Source: Pseudoramibacter porci (GTDB taxonomy: Bacteria; Bacillota; Clostridia; Eubacteriales; Eubacteriaceae). Taken from it: a stretch of 33,453 bases of DNA. This document shows, piece after piece, positions 1 through 8,195 of this stretch (the stretch's first letter is position 1; each line of letters begins with the position of its first letter). Where the stretch lies: contig NZ_VUMO01000016.1 of assembly GCF_009696145.1 (NCBI RefSeq), positions 1 to 33,453 of the forward strand. Reading direction: 5' to 3'. Under the pieces are notes generated by a model. That model did not search any database. It had not been told where the DNA came from and worked only from the letters and a program-made list of their open reading frames with translations. The translations under genes and the position numbers were made by a program.

Positions 1-125
1 CTTACTGAATGCATGGCCTGTTTCTATTATTGCTATTTTACCACGGTTGTATGGCAACAGGTGAAAAATGATTGCGATAATAAACAAAGCCTAGAGCGTT
101 TGCCCTAGACTTTGTCTACAGTCTG
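1..125 (-). mobile_element. End of an insertion sequence (left copy, cut by window edge)
   Basis: Bases 1-126 are the exact reverse complement of 33328-33453, and the match stops at base 127. Read leftward from 125, the element starts with CAGACTG, carries a strong hairpin (84-115) and then A+T-rich leader-like DNA. An identical outward-facing block at both ends of the window, next to unrelated flanks, is what the same IS end in two copies would give. No transposase domain is visible; the open plus frame of 1-108 (35 codons, TAG stop) resembles nothing I recognise. The CAGACTGTAGACAAA start reminds me of IS1182-type ends, but the family is unproven. The window is probably a contig that stops inside a repeated IS. 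Confidence 0.65.
84..115 (-). terminator. Hairpin at the IS end, terminator-like
   Basis: Read on the minus strand this is a 14-bp stem (ACAAAGTCTAGGGC with GCTCTAGGCTTTGT, two G.U pairs) closed by an AAAC loop and followed by TTATT. It lies just inside the IS and would stop transcripts entering the element from the flanking gene. It is the mirror copy of 33339-33370. Confidence 0.6.
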
Positions 126-127
126 AT

Positions 128-153
128 AAGCCGACGCGAGTCGGCTTTTTTTT
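128..153 (+). terminator. Rho-independent terminator abutting the IS
   Basis: A perfect 8-bp stem, AAGCCGAC (128-135) with GTCGGCTT (140-147), has a GCGA loop and is followed by six further T (148-153). On the plus strand it would end a transcript coming from the left, so it probably belonged to the gene now beyond the IS. The IS ends only two bases before the foot of the stem. Confidence 0.75.
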
Positions 154-172
154 GCTTCGAATTGAATTTTGC

Positions 173-207
173 GAAAAAAGAAAGGCTGCCTCTTCCGAGA
201 CAGCCTT
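173..207 (-). terminator. Rho-independent terminator of the aquaporin gene
   Basis: On the minus strand the arms at 207-197 and 192-182 pair (AAGGCTGTCTC with GAGGCAGCCTT, one G.U pair) with a GGAA loop, followed by a T-rich run TCTTTTTT. It lies about 75 bases after the aquaporin stop codon. Confidence 0.85.
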
Positions 208-279
208 GTGAAAGGTCGCAATAAAATGATAATTATAAATAATATTTGTGTCTAGTTCGTAGGTGAACTAAGCTCTAGC

Positions 280-1005
280 TTAGAGCCAGCCAGCAACCAT
301 GTTGCCGAGCAGTGCGCCAACGATACCGCCTAAGATAGGCATGATACCGGAGATCCACATATATCCCCAGTTAGCGTCTTTCTGGTCTGCAGGTTTGATC
401 GGGCAGATTGCGTAAGCAATACGCGGACCCCAGTCACGGGCAGCGTTCATAGAGAACCCTGTGGTTGCACCAAGTGCGAAACCGATGACCATGATGATCA
501 ATGCAACAACAAATGCGGATGCGCCGGCTGCACCAACTGCTGCAGGAATAGTCTTGATGAAGAACAGCAGGAAGATTGTTGCAAAGAACTCTGAGAAAGC
601 GTTGGCTGCCGGATTGTCGATAGCCGGTGCTGTACAGAAGATGCCTCTTAATGCTGCATTACCCAATTCAGATGATGCGTCAAACTGCGGTTTGTAGTAG
701 AGGTATACGAGGATACCGCCGACGATCCCGCCGAGGATCTGGCAAATGATATAGCCAGGAACCATAGACCAGCTGAAGCCGCCAATAACAGCTAACGCGA
801 TGGTAACAGATGGGTTGAAGTGTGCGCCAGACTGTGCACCAAAGGCCATAGCTGGCAAACCAACTGCAAGACCCCAGCCGAGGATTATATATACAGCGCC
901 AGAACCCTGGAAGTTTGAATGATTAAGTGTGTTGGCAGCGCAGATGCCGTCCCCTAAGACGACGAGCATGATTGTGCCGATAAATTCGGATAAATAAGGA
1001 ACCAT
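280..1005 (-). CDS. glpF: Aquaglyceroporin / glycerol facilitator (MIP family)
   Basis: This 241-residue membrane protein belongs to the MIP channel family, which lets glycerol, water and small solutes cross the cytoplasmic membrane. It has the two-fold repeat of six hydrophobic segments. The first half-helix reads HFNPSVT (N64-P65-S66) and the second SMNAARDWGPR (N187-A188-A189-R190-D191). Both boxes depart from canonical NPA, although the asparagines, the selectivity-filter arginine and the aspartate typical of glycerol channels are kept. Start: ATG at 1005 with AGGGGG just upstream on the minus strand. It has its own promoter (1121-1149) and terminator and stands alone, divergent from addB. 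No glpK or glpO neighbour is present, so the cargo is inferred only. Confidence 0.9.
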   Translation of the reverse strand: MVPYLSEFIGTIMLVVLGDGICAANTLNHSNFQGSGAVYIILGWGLAVGLPAMAFGAQSGAHFNPSVTIALAVIGGFSWSMVPGYIICQILGGIVGGILVYLYYKPQFDASSELGNAALRGIFCTAPAIDNPAANAFSEFFATIFLLFFIKTIPAAVGAAGASAFVVALIIMVIGFALGATTGFSMNAARDWGPRIAYAICPIKPADQKDANWGYMWISGIMPILGGIVGALLGNMVAGWL

Positions 1006-1057
1006 TGTCCATCCCCCTTAAAATATTAAATTATGATAATAGAATTGCATTGTCTGA

Positions 1058-1090
1058 GCGGCAGGAAATTTCTCCCGAACTCCCTGCCGC
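1058..1090 (-). promoter_or_regulatory. Stem-loop in the 5' leader of the aquaporin mRNA
   Basis: GCGGCAGG (1090-1083 on the minus strand) pairs perfectly with CCTGCCGC (1065-1058), giving an 8-bp G+C-rich stem about 25 bases after the predicted transcription start and 50 bases before the start codon. No T run follows, so it is not an intrinsic terminator as it stands. It could stabilise the mRNA or be a regulator-bound leader. Confidence 0.5.
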
Positions 1091-1120
1091 GAGATCATTG
1101 CGAATCCCTTCACAAACAGT

Positions 1121-1149
1121 ATTATAGATTATCTTAAGGAAAATGTAAA
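1121..1149 (-). promoter_or_regulatory. Sigma-A promoter of the aquaporin gene
   Basis: On the minus strand TTTACA (1149-1144) and TATAAT (1126-1121) are separated by exactly 17 bases. Transcription would start near 1114, giving a leader of about 110 bases. Confidence 0.8.
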
Positions 1150-1199
1150 GCCTTTTCATCATAAAATAAGAGATAAAAAATAGAAATGAATGGTAAAAA

Positions 1200-1238
1200 T
1201 TGGACTCAAAGATAAAATTTCTAAATAAATGGTACAAT
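1200..1238 (+). promoter_or_regulatory. Possible promoter region of addBA
   Basis: The A+T-rich DNA before addB contains TTGGAC (1200-1205) and the -10-like hexamers TAAATA (16 bases later) and TACAAT (1233-1238). No pair has good boxes and ideal spacing together, so the position is tentative. Confidence 0.3.
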
Positions 1239-1292
1239 TATTCTATCATTCATCACATAAAAATCAAGGATAATTTAAGAGGATAAGTCAAA

Positions 1293-4200
1293 ATGTTGCG
1301 AATAATTGCAGGGCGATACGACAAAAGGCGCCCAACGATGACTCAGCTTGTCGACCGGGAAATTGCGGCCCGGCTGAAAAATACGGACGCGCCCATTCTG
1401 CTCATTGTGCCGGAACAGTTCACCCTCGGCGCGGAGCAGGCGCTGATCCGCGAGGGCGGGCTCAAGGGGCTGCTCGGTGTCGATGTGCTCAGCCTGAAGC
1501 GTTTGGCGGCCCGTGTTTTTGAAGAAACGGGACAGCCCAAAGGACAGGCTGTGGACGAGCACGGCAGACAGATGCTTTTGACTCGGGCTGTCCTCGGCTG
1601 CGGCCGGGATCTGAAGGTCTACCAGAAAAGTGCGGCACAGGGGGGCTTTCAGAAAAAAATAGCGGATTTTATCGGCGAGTTTAAAGCCAATCAGCTGAAC
1701 GCGGCGGATCTCGACGCCGCCATGGATCAGGTGAATCCCGATCGCCTGCTGAGTCGAAAGCTGATGGACATCAAAACCATCCTGACCGCATACGAAGGGT
1801 TGCTCGGTGACGAACGCTTTGACGAGGCGGACCGCGCCAAACTTGTGGCTCAGGCGGTCGGGAAGTCGAGACGTATCGCCGAGACGGCTATTTATCTCGA
1901 TGGCTTCCATACTTTTTCCGAGTCGGATTTTAATATTGTCGGTGCACTCATCGCCGCCGCGCCAGAGGTCACCATGACATTGATCACCGACGACGTCGAC
2001 AATGGCAGCGACGGCGCCATTTTTGAAATTGCCGAGCAGACGAAGCGTCGTCTGATGGCGATGGCCCGGGACGCAGGGCAGGACGTTGAGGTGATTGATG
2101 CTGATGTGCTGGCCTCGCAGTACGACGGCGCGCCCAAAGCTCACCCGGATGCCGGGGATTTGGCGCGGCTTGAAAGCCAATGCTTTGCCGCCATTCCCAA
2201 GGCGTCAGGCGATGTGCCGGCGCACATCGAAATCAGCGAATGCAGCGATTTGTGGAGCGAGGCTGAAGAAGCGGCGCGGAAAATCGTCGCGCTGACTCGG
2301 GACGGCGGCCTGCATTACGCGGACATCGGCATTCTTGTCGGCAGTCCAGAGGCCATGGGCGGCACCATTCGCCGCGTCTTGAGTTTTTACGACATCCCGT
2401 GTTTTGTGGACGCGCCGAAATCGCTGATCGGCCAGCCGCTTGTGGATTGTTTGATTGCCGCCTTCGAGACGGTGGATCGCCATTTTGATGTGCGGGACGT
2501 CATGGCCTTCGGCAAGTCGCCGTTCTCGCCGATCGCGGCGGAAGACATTATGGATCTTGAAAATTACGCTGTTGTCATGGGCGTCGATCACAGCCGCTGG
2601 CTCACCCCTTTTGAAAAGGATGCGCCGGACATGCCTCGGCCGATTTCGGAACTCAACGGGATCCGCGAAAAAATTATGGCGCCCCTTCTCGGCCTTGAAA
2701 AAGGCATGAAGCAGGCCAGAACGTATCGGGAGCGCATTGCGGCAGCCCTCGCTTTCCTGGAGGGGCTCGACGTTCAGAAAACCTTGGACGATGCCGCCGC
2801 GGCGGCGGTATCCGATCAGGCCTTTGAAAAAGCGTCGACGGACAACCAGATTTGGAATATCCTGATGACGGTGTTCACCCAAATCGATGCGGCACTCTCT
2901 GACGAGCGCTGTTCCCTGAGGGATTTCATGCAGGTGTTTAAAAACGGCATCGACACGTACGACATCGGGATTTTGCCGGAGGATCCGGACGTCGTCGATG
3001 TGACGGACCCGTTCAGAAGCCGTCACCTTGGCAAAAAGGTGATGATTGTCATCGGCGCCAACGAAGGGCTGCTGCCGCCGGAGGCCAGCCCGTTTCCGAT
3101 CCTTTCGGAGCGGGAGCGGCGCGAAATGGCGGCAGTGGGACTGGATCTCCACAACGACAGGCGCTACCTGCAGGTTCAAAATCAGTACACCCTTTATCTT
3201 CAAATGGCGTCTGTTACGGAGAAGCTCTTGATTTATTACGCCATGAAGGGGGAAGACGGCAAAGCGCTGCGGCGTTCCCGGCTCGTGAACCAAATCTTAA
3301 ACGTCTTTCCCAAAATGACGGTCTATTCGACGCTGTTTTTCGATCCGGAACAGTCGTGGGACTGGGTGACAGGGTTTGCCGGAACGGAAAACATCGCCCG
3401 CGCCCAGGCCAGCGGCAGCACACCGCGAGTGCGGGCTGTGGCGAATCGGTTTGACGCGGCGGAAACGGTCAGGGCTGTTTCGGCATGGGCACCGTCGTTT
3501 TTTGCGCTGGACGACGGTATTGCCGACCAGCTCATCGGTCCGAAACTCGTGCTCAGCGCCACAGACTGCCGGACGTACAGCGCCTGCGCGTGGCGCTACT
3601 TCTTAAATTCCCAGCTTCGGCCAGTGCCGCGGGAGCCCTTTGAAGTGACCCTGCCGGATATCGGCAACGTGATGCACCGCATGATCGACGCGTTCTTTAA
3701 AGAACTGAACGCTTCGGGCCTGCGCCTGGAGACATTGAGCGCCGACGAACGGGACCGCATGACCGACCGTATTTTAAGCGATATCCTGGCTCGGATTCAC
3801 GGCGCTGTTTTTGACAGCAGTGCGGCTTTTCATTACCAGGGGCGCAAACTCAGGCGGATGGGCCGGCGCACCATGGGCATGCTCGCCGAACACCTCCAAA
3901 AGGGGCAATTCGAGGTGGTGGACAGCGAACATCCCTTTGCCTACGCTCTTGATTCGGCGGGATTGGCGAAGCCCGTCGTCATTCAAGGCAGTATCGACCG
4001 GCTCGACCGCATGGATCGGGACGGCGTTAGTTATTATAAAGTTATTGACTACAAAACCGGCACCGACGCCGTCAAACCGGCTGATATTTATTACGGGCTG
4101 TCGCCCCAGCTGCTCGGCTACCTTGAGGCGGCGGTGCGCTACGGCCAGAAGCAGCATGAAGATGCGGAGGCTGCGGCAGGGTTTTACTTCCACGTGGCCG

Positions 4201-4637
4201 ACCCCATTACAGACGTCACCGGCAAATCCGACGAAGAGGCCCTGCAGGACGCCGAGAAGCATTTTCAGATGAAGGGGATTTTTCTCGACGATCAGGCTGT
4301 CATTTCCGCCCTTGACAGCGAGACAGACGGCGCCTCGAATATTTTCACCGTGGGGAGAAAACAGTCCGAATACCGGTACGCGCCCGAGGGGATGGCCGCA
4401 ATTCTGTGGAAAAATCAGCAGAACTACCGGGACACCGCTCAGTCTATTCTGTCCGGCGGGATCGCGCCCAATCCGTACATCACAGAGAAAGAAAGGGCTT
4501 GCGACCACTGCGGCTGCAGGGAAATCTGCGGATTTGTCAAAGAAATCGACCCGAACATTTTCAGACGCCTGGCACCTATGGATCAGAGTGAATTGCTGGA
4601 AAGGATAGAGGAGGAAAAGCATGAAATGGACAACTGA
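1293..4637 (+). CDS. addB: ATP-dependent helicase/nuclease subunit B (AddB)
   Basis: AddB is the second subunit of the AddAB (RecBCD-type) complex, which unwinds and resects double-strand breaks and recognises Chi. At 1114 residues it is close to the usual length (about 1160 in Bacillus). The C-terminal RecB-like nuclease shows GSIDR (D902) and DYK (D919-K921). The four cysteines of the iron-sulfur staple are visible: C765 in a YSACAWRYF context, then C1070, C1073 and C1079 as C-x2-C-x5-C. The N-terminus, where AddB normally has a Walker A (GRxGSGKT), reads GRYDKRRPT, so the P-loop is lost although the following VPEQFTLGAEQAL segment is typical. Start: ATG with AAGAGGA about nine bases upstream. 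The stop overlaps the addA start by 17 bases, implying coupled translation. Confidence 0.95.
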   Translation: MLRIIAGRYDKRRPTMTQLVDREIAARLKNTDAPILLIVPEQFTLGAEQALIREGGLKGLLGVDVLSLKRLAARVFEETGQPKGQAVDEHGRQMLLTRAVLGCGRDLKVYQKSAAQGGFQKKIADFIGEFKANQLNAADLDAAMDQVNPDRLLSRKLMDIKTILTAYEGLLGDERFDEADRAKLVAQAVGKSRRIAETAIYLDGFHTFSESDFNIVGALIAAAPEVTMTLITDDVDNGSDGAIFEIAEQTKRRLMAMARDAGQDVEVIDADVLASQYDGAPKAHPDAGDLARLESQCFAAIPKASGDVPAHIEISECSDLWSEAEEAARKIVALTRDGGLHYADIGILVGSPEAMGGTIRRVLSFYDIPCFVDAPKSLIGQPLVDCLIAAFETVDRHFDVRDVMAFGKSPFSPIAAEDIMDLENYAVVMGVDHSRWLTPFEKDAPDMPRPISELNGIREKIMAPLLGLEKGMKQARTYRERIAAALAFLEGLDVQKTLDDAAAAAVSDQAFEKASTDNQIWNILMTVFTQIDAALSDERCSLRDFMQVFKNGIDTYDIGILPEDPDVVDVTDPFRSRHLGKKVMIVIGANEGLLPPEASPFPILSERERREMAAVGLDLHNDRRYLQVQNQYTLYLQMASVTEKLLIYYAMKGEDGKALRRSRLVNQILNVFPKMTVYSTLFFDPEQSWDWVTGFAGTENIARAQASGSTPRVRAVANRFDAAETVRAVSAWAPSFFALDDGIADQLIGPKLVLSATDCRTYSACAWRYFLNSQLRPVPREPFEVTLPDIGNVMHRMIDAFFKELNASGLRLETLSADERDRMTDRILSDILARIHGAVFDSSAAFHYQGRKLRRMGRRTMGMLAEHLQKGQFEVVDSEHPFAYALDSAGLAKPVVIQGSIDRLDRMDRDGVSYYKVIDYKTGTDAVKPADIYYGLSPQLLGYLEAAVRYGQKQHEDAEAAAGFYFHVADPITDVTGKSDEEALQDAEKHFQMKGIFLDDQAVISALDSETDGASNIFTVGRKQSEYRYAPEGMAAILWKNQQNYRDTAQSILSGGIAPNPYITEKERACDHCGCREICGFVKEIDPNIFRRLAPMDQSELLERIEEEKHEMDN

Positions 4638-7600
4638 GCAGGAAAAGGCGATCACGACCCGGCACAAAAACCTGCTGGTCTCCGCGGCAGCGGGATCGGG
4701 CAAAACAGCGCTGCTGATTGAGCGCATCCGGCGAATGGTCGTCGACGAGCAGATTCCTGTCGATGCGCTTTTGATTTTAACCTTTACCCGGGCAGCGGCC
4801 GGCGAGATGAAAGAGCGGCTGACCGCGGCTTTCACCGAGAGCCTGCGGCAGACAGACTCGGAGGATCGAGGGCGAGTGCACTGGCTGGTCGAGCAGATGC
4901 AGATTCTGCCGACCGCGTCCATCGACACCTTTGATGCCTTCTGCTCCCGGGTCGTTCGGGAGTATTTTCAGGAAGTCGACGTAGACCCGGATTATCGCAT
5001 CGGCGATGCCACTGAGCTTACGATGCTCTACACCCAGGCGCAGGATGAGGTCTTCGAGGCGGCCTATCAGAAAATTCCGGAGGACGGCGAGACGGCCTTC
5101 AGCCGTCTGATCGACCGCTACACCTCGGCGCGGGGCGATCAGGGGCTCAAAGATCAGGTCGAGCGGATGCGGCATTTTTTAAACGCCTTAGCCGATCCCG
5201 AGGCGTGGTGCCGGGAGGCGATTGATGCATTAAAACAAAGCGGCAGGGATTTTGAACATTCCAAATGGCATCAGGTGATCGCTGCCGAGTGTGCCCAGGA
5301 TCTGGCCGCGGCTGAGGCAGAGCTTGGTCAGGGCCTGGCCATCATCGAAGGGGATGCAGATTTTGCGAAAACCGAAGCCCAGATCAGAGCAGATGCCGCG
5401 ATGGTTGCCGGGGTGCGGGATATCCTTAAAAAGGAGGAGTGGCCGACCTTTCGAGCGGCGCTGATGGCCGTGCATTTCGACCGTTACAAAAACAATCGCA
5501 AAAATAAAGCAGACAGCGACCGCGTTAAGGCTCATAGGGATTACGCCAAGGGCATGGTTGTGAATCTTCAAGATGCCGTCGCGATGGATCCGGCGGCGGA
5601 ACAGACCGATATCGAGACGATGGCCGAAGCGATGGCGGACCTTATCGCCCTGACCAGGGCGGTGGAGGATCGATTCACGGCGCTGAAAAGAGAGCGGGGC
5701 CTTCTCGATTTTGCCGACGTCGACCGCTACGCCTACAAAATCCTCAAGGTGCCCAATATCGCGAAAACCTTCCAGGAAAATTACGAGGCGGTTTTTGTCG
5801 ACGAGTACCAGGACACCAACGCCCTCCAGGAAGGAATTGTCGCGCAGATTCTGAGACCTGACAATTATTTTATGGTCGGCGACGTCAAACAGAGTATTTA
5901 CCGCTTCCGCCAGGCTGATCCGTCGATTTTTATCGACAAATACAACACCTACAGCACAGAAAGCAGCAGCGCGAATCAGCTGATCACCCTCGGAAAAAAT
6001 TTCCGCTCGGGCAAAGGGGTCGTCGACAGTGTCAACGCGCTGTTTGAAAAGATCATGGGGCCGGAATTTGGCCAGGTCGCTTACGACGAGAAGGCGCGCC
6101 TGGTGCAGGGCGCAGCGGGAGACGGCCCGGTATCGCCAACTGTGGTTCGGGTCTTCGAAGCGTCAAGCGGCGAGCGCCTCGAAAAAGAAGGCGCTTGGAT
6201 CGCCGAACAGATTGCGGCGATGGTGGGACAGCCGATCACCTTGGCCAAGACTGGAGAAACACGAACGCTTCGCTACAGAGACATCGCCATTTTGATGCGC
6301 GTCACGGGGAGCGGACGGGGCGAGCAAATTGCGCAGATGCTTTCCAATCAGGGCATTCCAGCGTATTATGAAGGCGGTGCGCCTTATTTCAGCGCGCCGG
6401 AAATCGAATGGGTGCTGGATTTGATCCGCATTGTCGACAATTACCGCCAGGACATTCCCCTCATGACGGTCATGCTTTCGCCGATCGGCGGCTTTTCTGC
6501 TGACGAGATGGCGCAGATTCGTATCGCCGGCGATGAGAAGACGTTCTACGCATGCGTGGATGCCGTCAGCGCTCAGGGGACGCCCCTTGGCATGAAACTA
6601 CGGCAGTGGCTCGACCAGCTTAAAAAATGGCGCGCACTGGCCTACGGCGCGGAGGTGTCCGATTTTCTTTGGCAGCTCTACACCGAAACGGGGTTTTACA
6701 TCTGGGCCGGCAGTCTGCCGGGAGGCAGGCAGCGTCAGAAAAATTTAGACGCGCTGATCGATAAGGCCCAGGATTATCAGGCGTCGACCCTTCACGGAAT
6801 TTTCCGCTTTGTGGATTATGTCGAACAGGTTCAGAAACGCACCGACGGCAGCGATTCGCCGGGGATTCTCAGTGAAAATGACGATGTCGTTCGGATCATG
6901 ACCATTCATAAAAGCAAGGGGCTTGAATTTCCGGTGGTCTTCCTGGCTGATACAGGGCACCAGTTTAATTTGATGGAAAGCCGGGAATCGATCATTTTAG
7001 ACAAAGACCTCGGCATCAGCCCGGAATACATCGACGGCGAAAGACGCATCCGCCGAAAGACGGCGGTGCACCAAATCGCAGTGCAGAAAAATAAACTCGA
7101 GAATCTCGCTGAGGAAATGCGCCTGCTCTACGTCGCGATGACCCGCGCGATGGAGCGGCTCATCATCACGGGGAGCGTCGACAAGTTGGAGAAGGCGGCA
7201 GCAAAATGGGAAGCGCCCTGCGATCCATCGCGGCTGAGAGCCTGCAGAACGCCATTGAATTGGATCATGCTCGCCCTTTACAGCCCGGGCAGCCCCAACG
7301 GGGCAAACAGCCCGGCTTATACCATCATCACAGGCAACAGCGGCGCGTCTGAAACGACGGCCATGGCAGAGCCGGCGACGGCGGATACAGGCTGTTCGCC
7401 ACAGGACATCTCGGAAATCGAGCGCCGAATGGCTTGGCGCTACCCGAAAAAAAGCGGCAGGCGAGTGCCGTCGAAAATCAGCGTGACCGAGGTTGAGACC
7501 CTGCGCCATCAGCGGCGTCCCTTTGAAAAAATCGTCGAGCGCCAGCCCATACCGGATTTTCTGCGCGAAGCGGAAGCGGCTTCGCCATCCTATTCGGCAG

Positions 7601-8151
7601 CAGAGTTGGGGACGGGCGTCCACACGGTGCTGCGCCACCTGAATCTGGAAAAATTAAGAGACGTGCCAGATGAAAAGCTGTTGGATGCCGTTCAGGCTGA
7701 GGGCAGAGAAATGGTCAGCCGGGGCCAAATCGACGCGCCGCTATTTGACGCGATCGAAAAAAACGGCGGCCTCGCCCACGCGTCGGCCTTTATGGGTTCG
7801 AAGCTCGGCCGGCGCATGGCAAAGGCGAAGCGGGTCGAACGGGAATGGCCCTTTGATTTGGAAATGCCTTCGGAAAAAATCGCCTCAGATTTGGCGCAGC
7901 CCTCCGTGCTGCTCCAGGGGATGATCGACTGCTGTTTTTTGGAAACGCGAAAGGGCGAAAGGGGATGGATTCTTTTAGACTACAAGACCGACCGCTGGCG
8001 TGACCGGGAAACCGGAGGCCAAAAAGCGGTGAAAAAATACAAAACCCAGATTGACATTTACCGCCAGGCTCTGGAAGCGTTGACGCCTTACCCGGTGTGG
8101 GAAAGTTATCTATGCTTTTTGACCATGGAAACGTGCATAAAAATAGGCTGA
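4621..8151 (+). CDS. addA: ATP-dependent helicase/nuclease subunit A (AddA)
   Basis: AddA is the UvrD-family 3'-5' helicase and nuclease of the AddAB break-processing complex. In its 1176 residues the superfamily 1 motifs are in order: Q7 of the Q motif, Walker A AAAGSGKT (22-29), Walker B DEYQD (394-398), QSIYRFRQADP, MTIHKSKGLEFP, and the LLYVAMTRAMERL motif. The C-terminal RecB nuclease has GMIDCCF and DYKTDR (1120-1125). All catalytic residues I looked for are present, so AddA should be active even though its partner AddB lacks a P-loop. Translation starts inside the last codons of addB. The TGA stop is part of the terminator stem at 8146-8176. Confidence 0.97.
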   Translation: MKWTTEQEKAITTRHKNLLVSAAAGSGKTALLIERIRRMVVDEQIPVDALLILTFTRAAAGEMKERLTAAFTESLRQTDSEDRGRVHWLVEQMQILPTASIDTFDAFCSRVVREYFQEVDVDPDYRIGDATELTMLYTQAQDEVFEAAYQKIPEDGETAFSRLIDRYTSARGDQGLKDQVERMRHFLNALADPEAWCREAIDALKQSGRDFEHSKWHQVIAAECAQDLAAAEAELGQGLAIIEGDADFAKTEAQIRADAAMVAGVRDILKKEEWPTFRAALMAVHFDRYKNNRKNKADSDRVKAHRDYAKGMVVNLQDAVAMDPAAEQTDIETMAEAMADLIALTRAVEDRFTALKRERGLLDFADVDRYAYKILKVPNIAKTFQENYEAVFVDEYQDTNALQEGIVAQILRPDNYFMVGDVKQSIYRFRQADPSIFIDKYNTYSTESSSANQLITLGKNFRSGKGVVDSVNALFEKIMGPEFGQVAYDEKARLVQGAAGDGPVSPTVVRVFEASSGERLEKEGAWIAEQIAAMVGQPITLAKTGETRTLRYRDIAILMRVTGSGRGEQIAQMLSNQGIPAYYEGGAPYFSAPEIEWVLDLIRIVDNYRQDIPLMTVMLSPIGGFSADEMAQIRIAGDEKTFYACVDAVSAQGTPLGMKLRQWLDQLKKWRALAYGAEVSDFLWQLYTETGFYIWAGSLPGGRQRQKNLDALIDKAQDYQASTLHGIFRFVDYVEQVQKRTDGSDSPGILSENDDVVRIMTIHKSKGLEFPVVFLADTGHQFNLMESRESIILDKDLGISPEYIDGERRIRRKTAVHQIAVQKNKLENLAEEMRLLYVAMTRAMERLIITGSVDKLEKAAAKWEAPCDPSRLRACRTPLNWIMLALYSPGSPNGANSPAYTIITGNSGASETTAMAEPATADTGCSPQDISEIERRMAWRYPKKSGRRVPSKISVTEVETLRHQRRPFEKIVERQPIPDFLREAEAASPSYSAAELGTGVHTVLRHLNLEKLRDVPDEKLLDAVQAEGREMVSRGQIDAPLFDAIEKNGGLAHASAFMGSKLGRRMAKAKRVEREWPFDLEMPSEKIASDLAQPSVLLQGMIDCCFLETRKGERGWILLDYKTDRWRDRETGGQKAVKKYKTQIDIYRQALEALTPYPVWESYLCFLTMETCIKIG

Positions 8152-8176
8152 AGGATAAACCTTCAGCCTTATTTTT
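8146..8176. terminator. Bidirectional terminator between addA and the BMC gene
   Basis: GGCTGAAGG (8146-8154) pairs perfectly with CCTTCAGCC (8160-8168) around an ATAAA loop. TTATTTTT follows on the plus strand, and the mirrored side gives TATTTTTATG on the minus strand, so it can end both addA and the convergent minus-strand operon. The addA stop codon (8149-8151) lies inside the left arm. Confidence 0.9.
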
Positions 8177-8195
8177 GTGGCGGCAAATGCCGTAA

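Noticed and set aside
1-108. 35-codon plus-strand frame as the C-terminus of a transposase
   Set aside because: The Cys/Tyr/Phe-rich translation fits no transposase end I know, and the hairpin at 84-115 suggests the other orientation.
2205-3293. Open frame of 362 codons on the minus strand inside addB
   Set aside because: Shadow of addB; His/Arg-rich translation with no recognisable domain.
3774-4928. Open frame of 384 codons on the minus strand across the addB/addA junction
   Set aside because: It overlaps the conserved nuclease and Fe-S parts of AddB and the start of AddA; low-complexity shadow composition.
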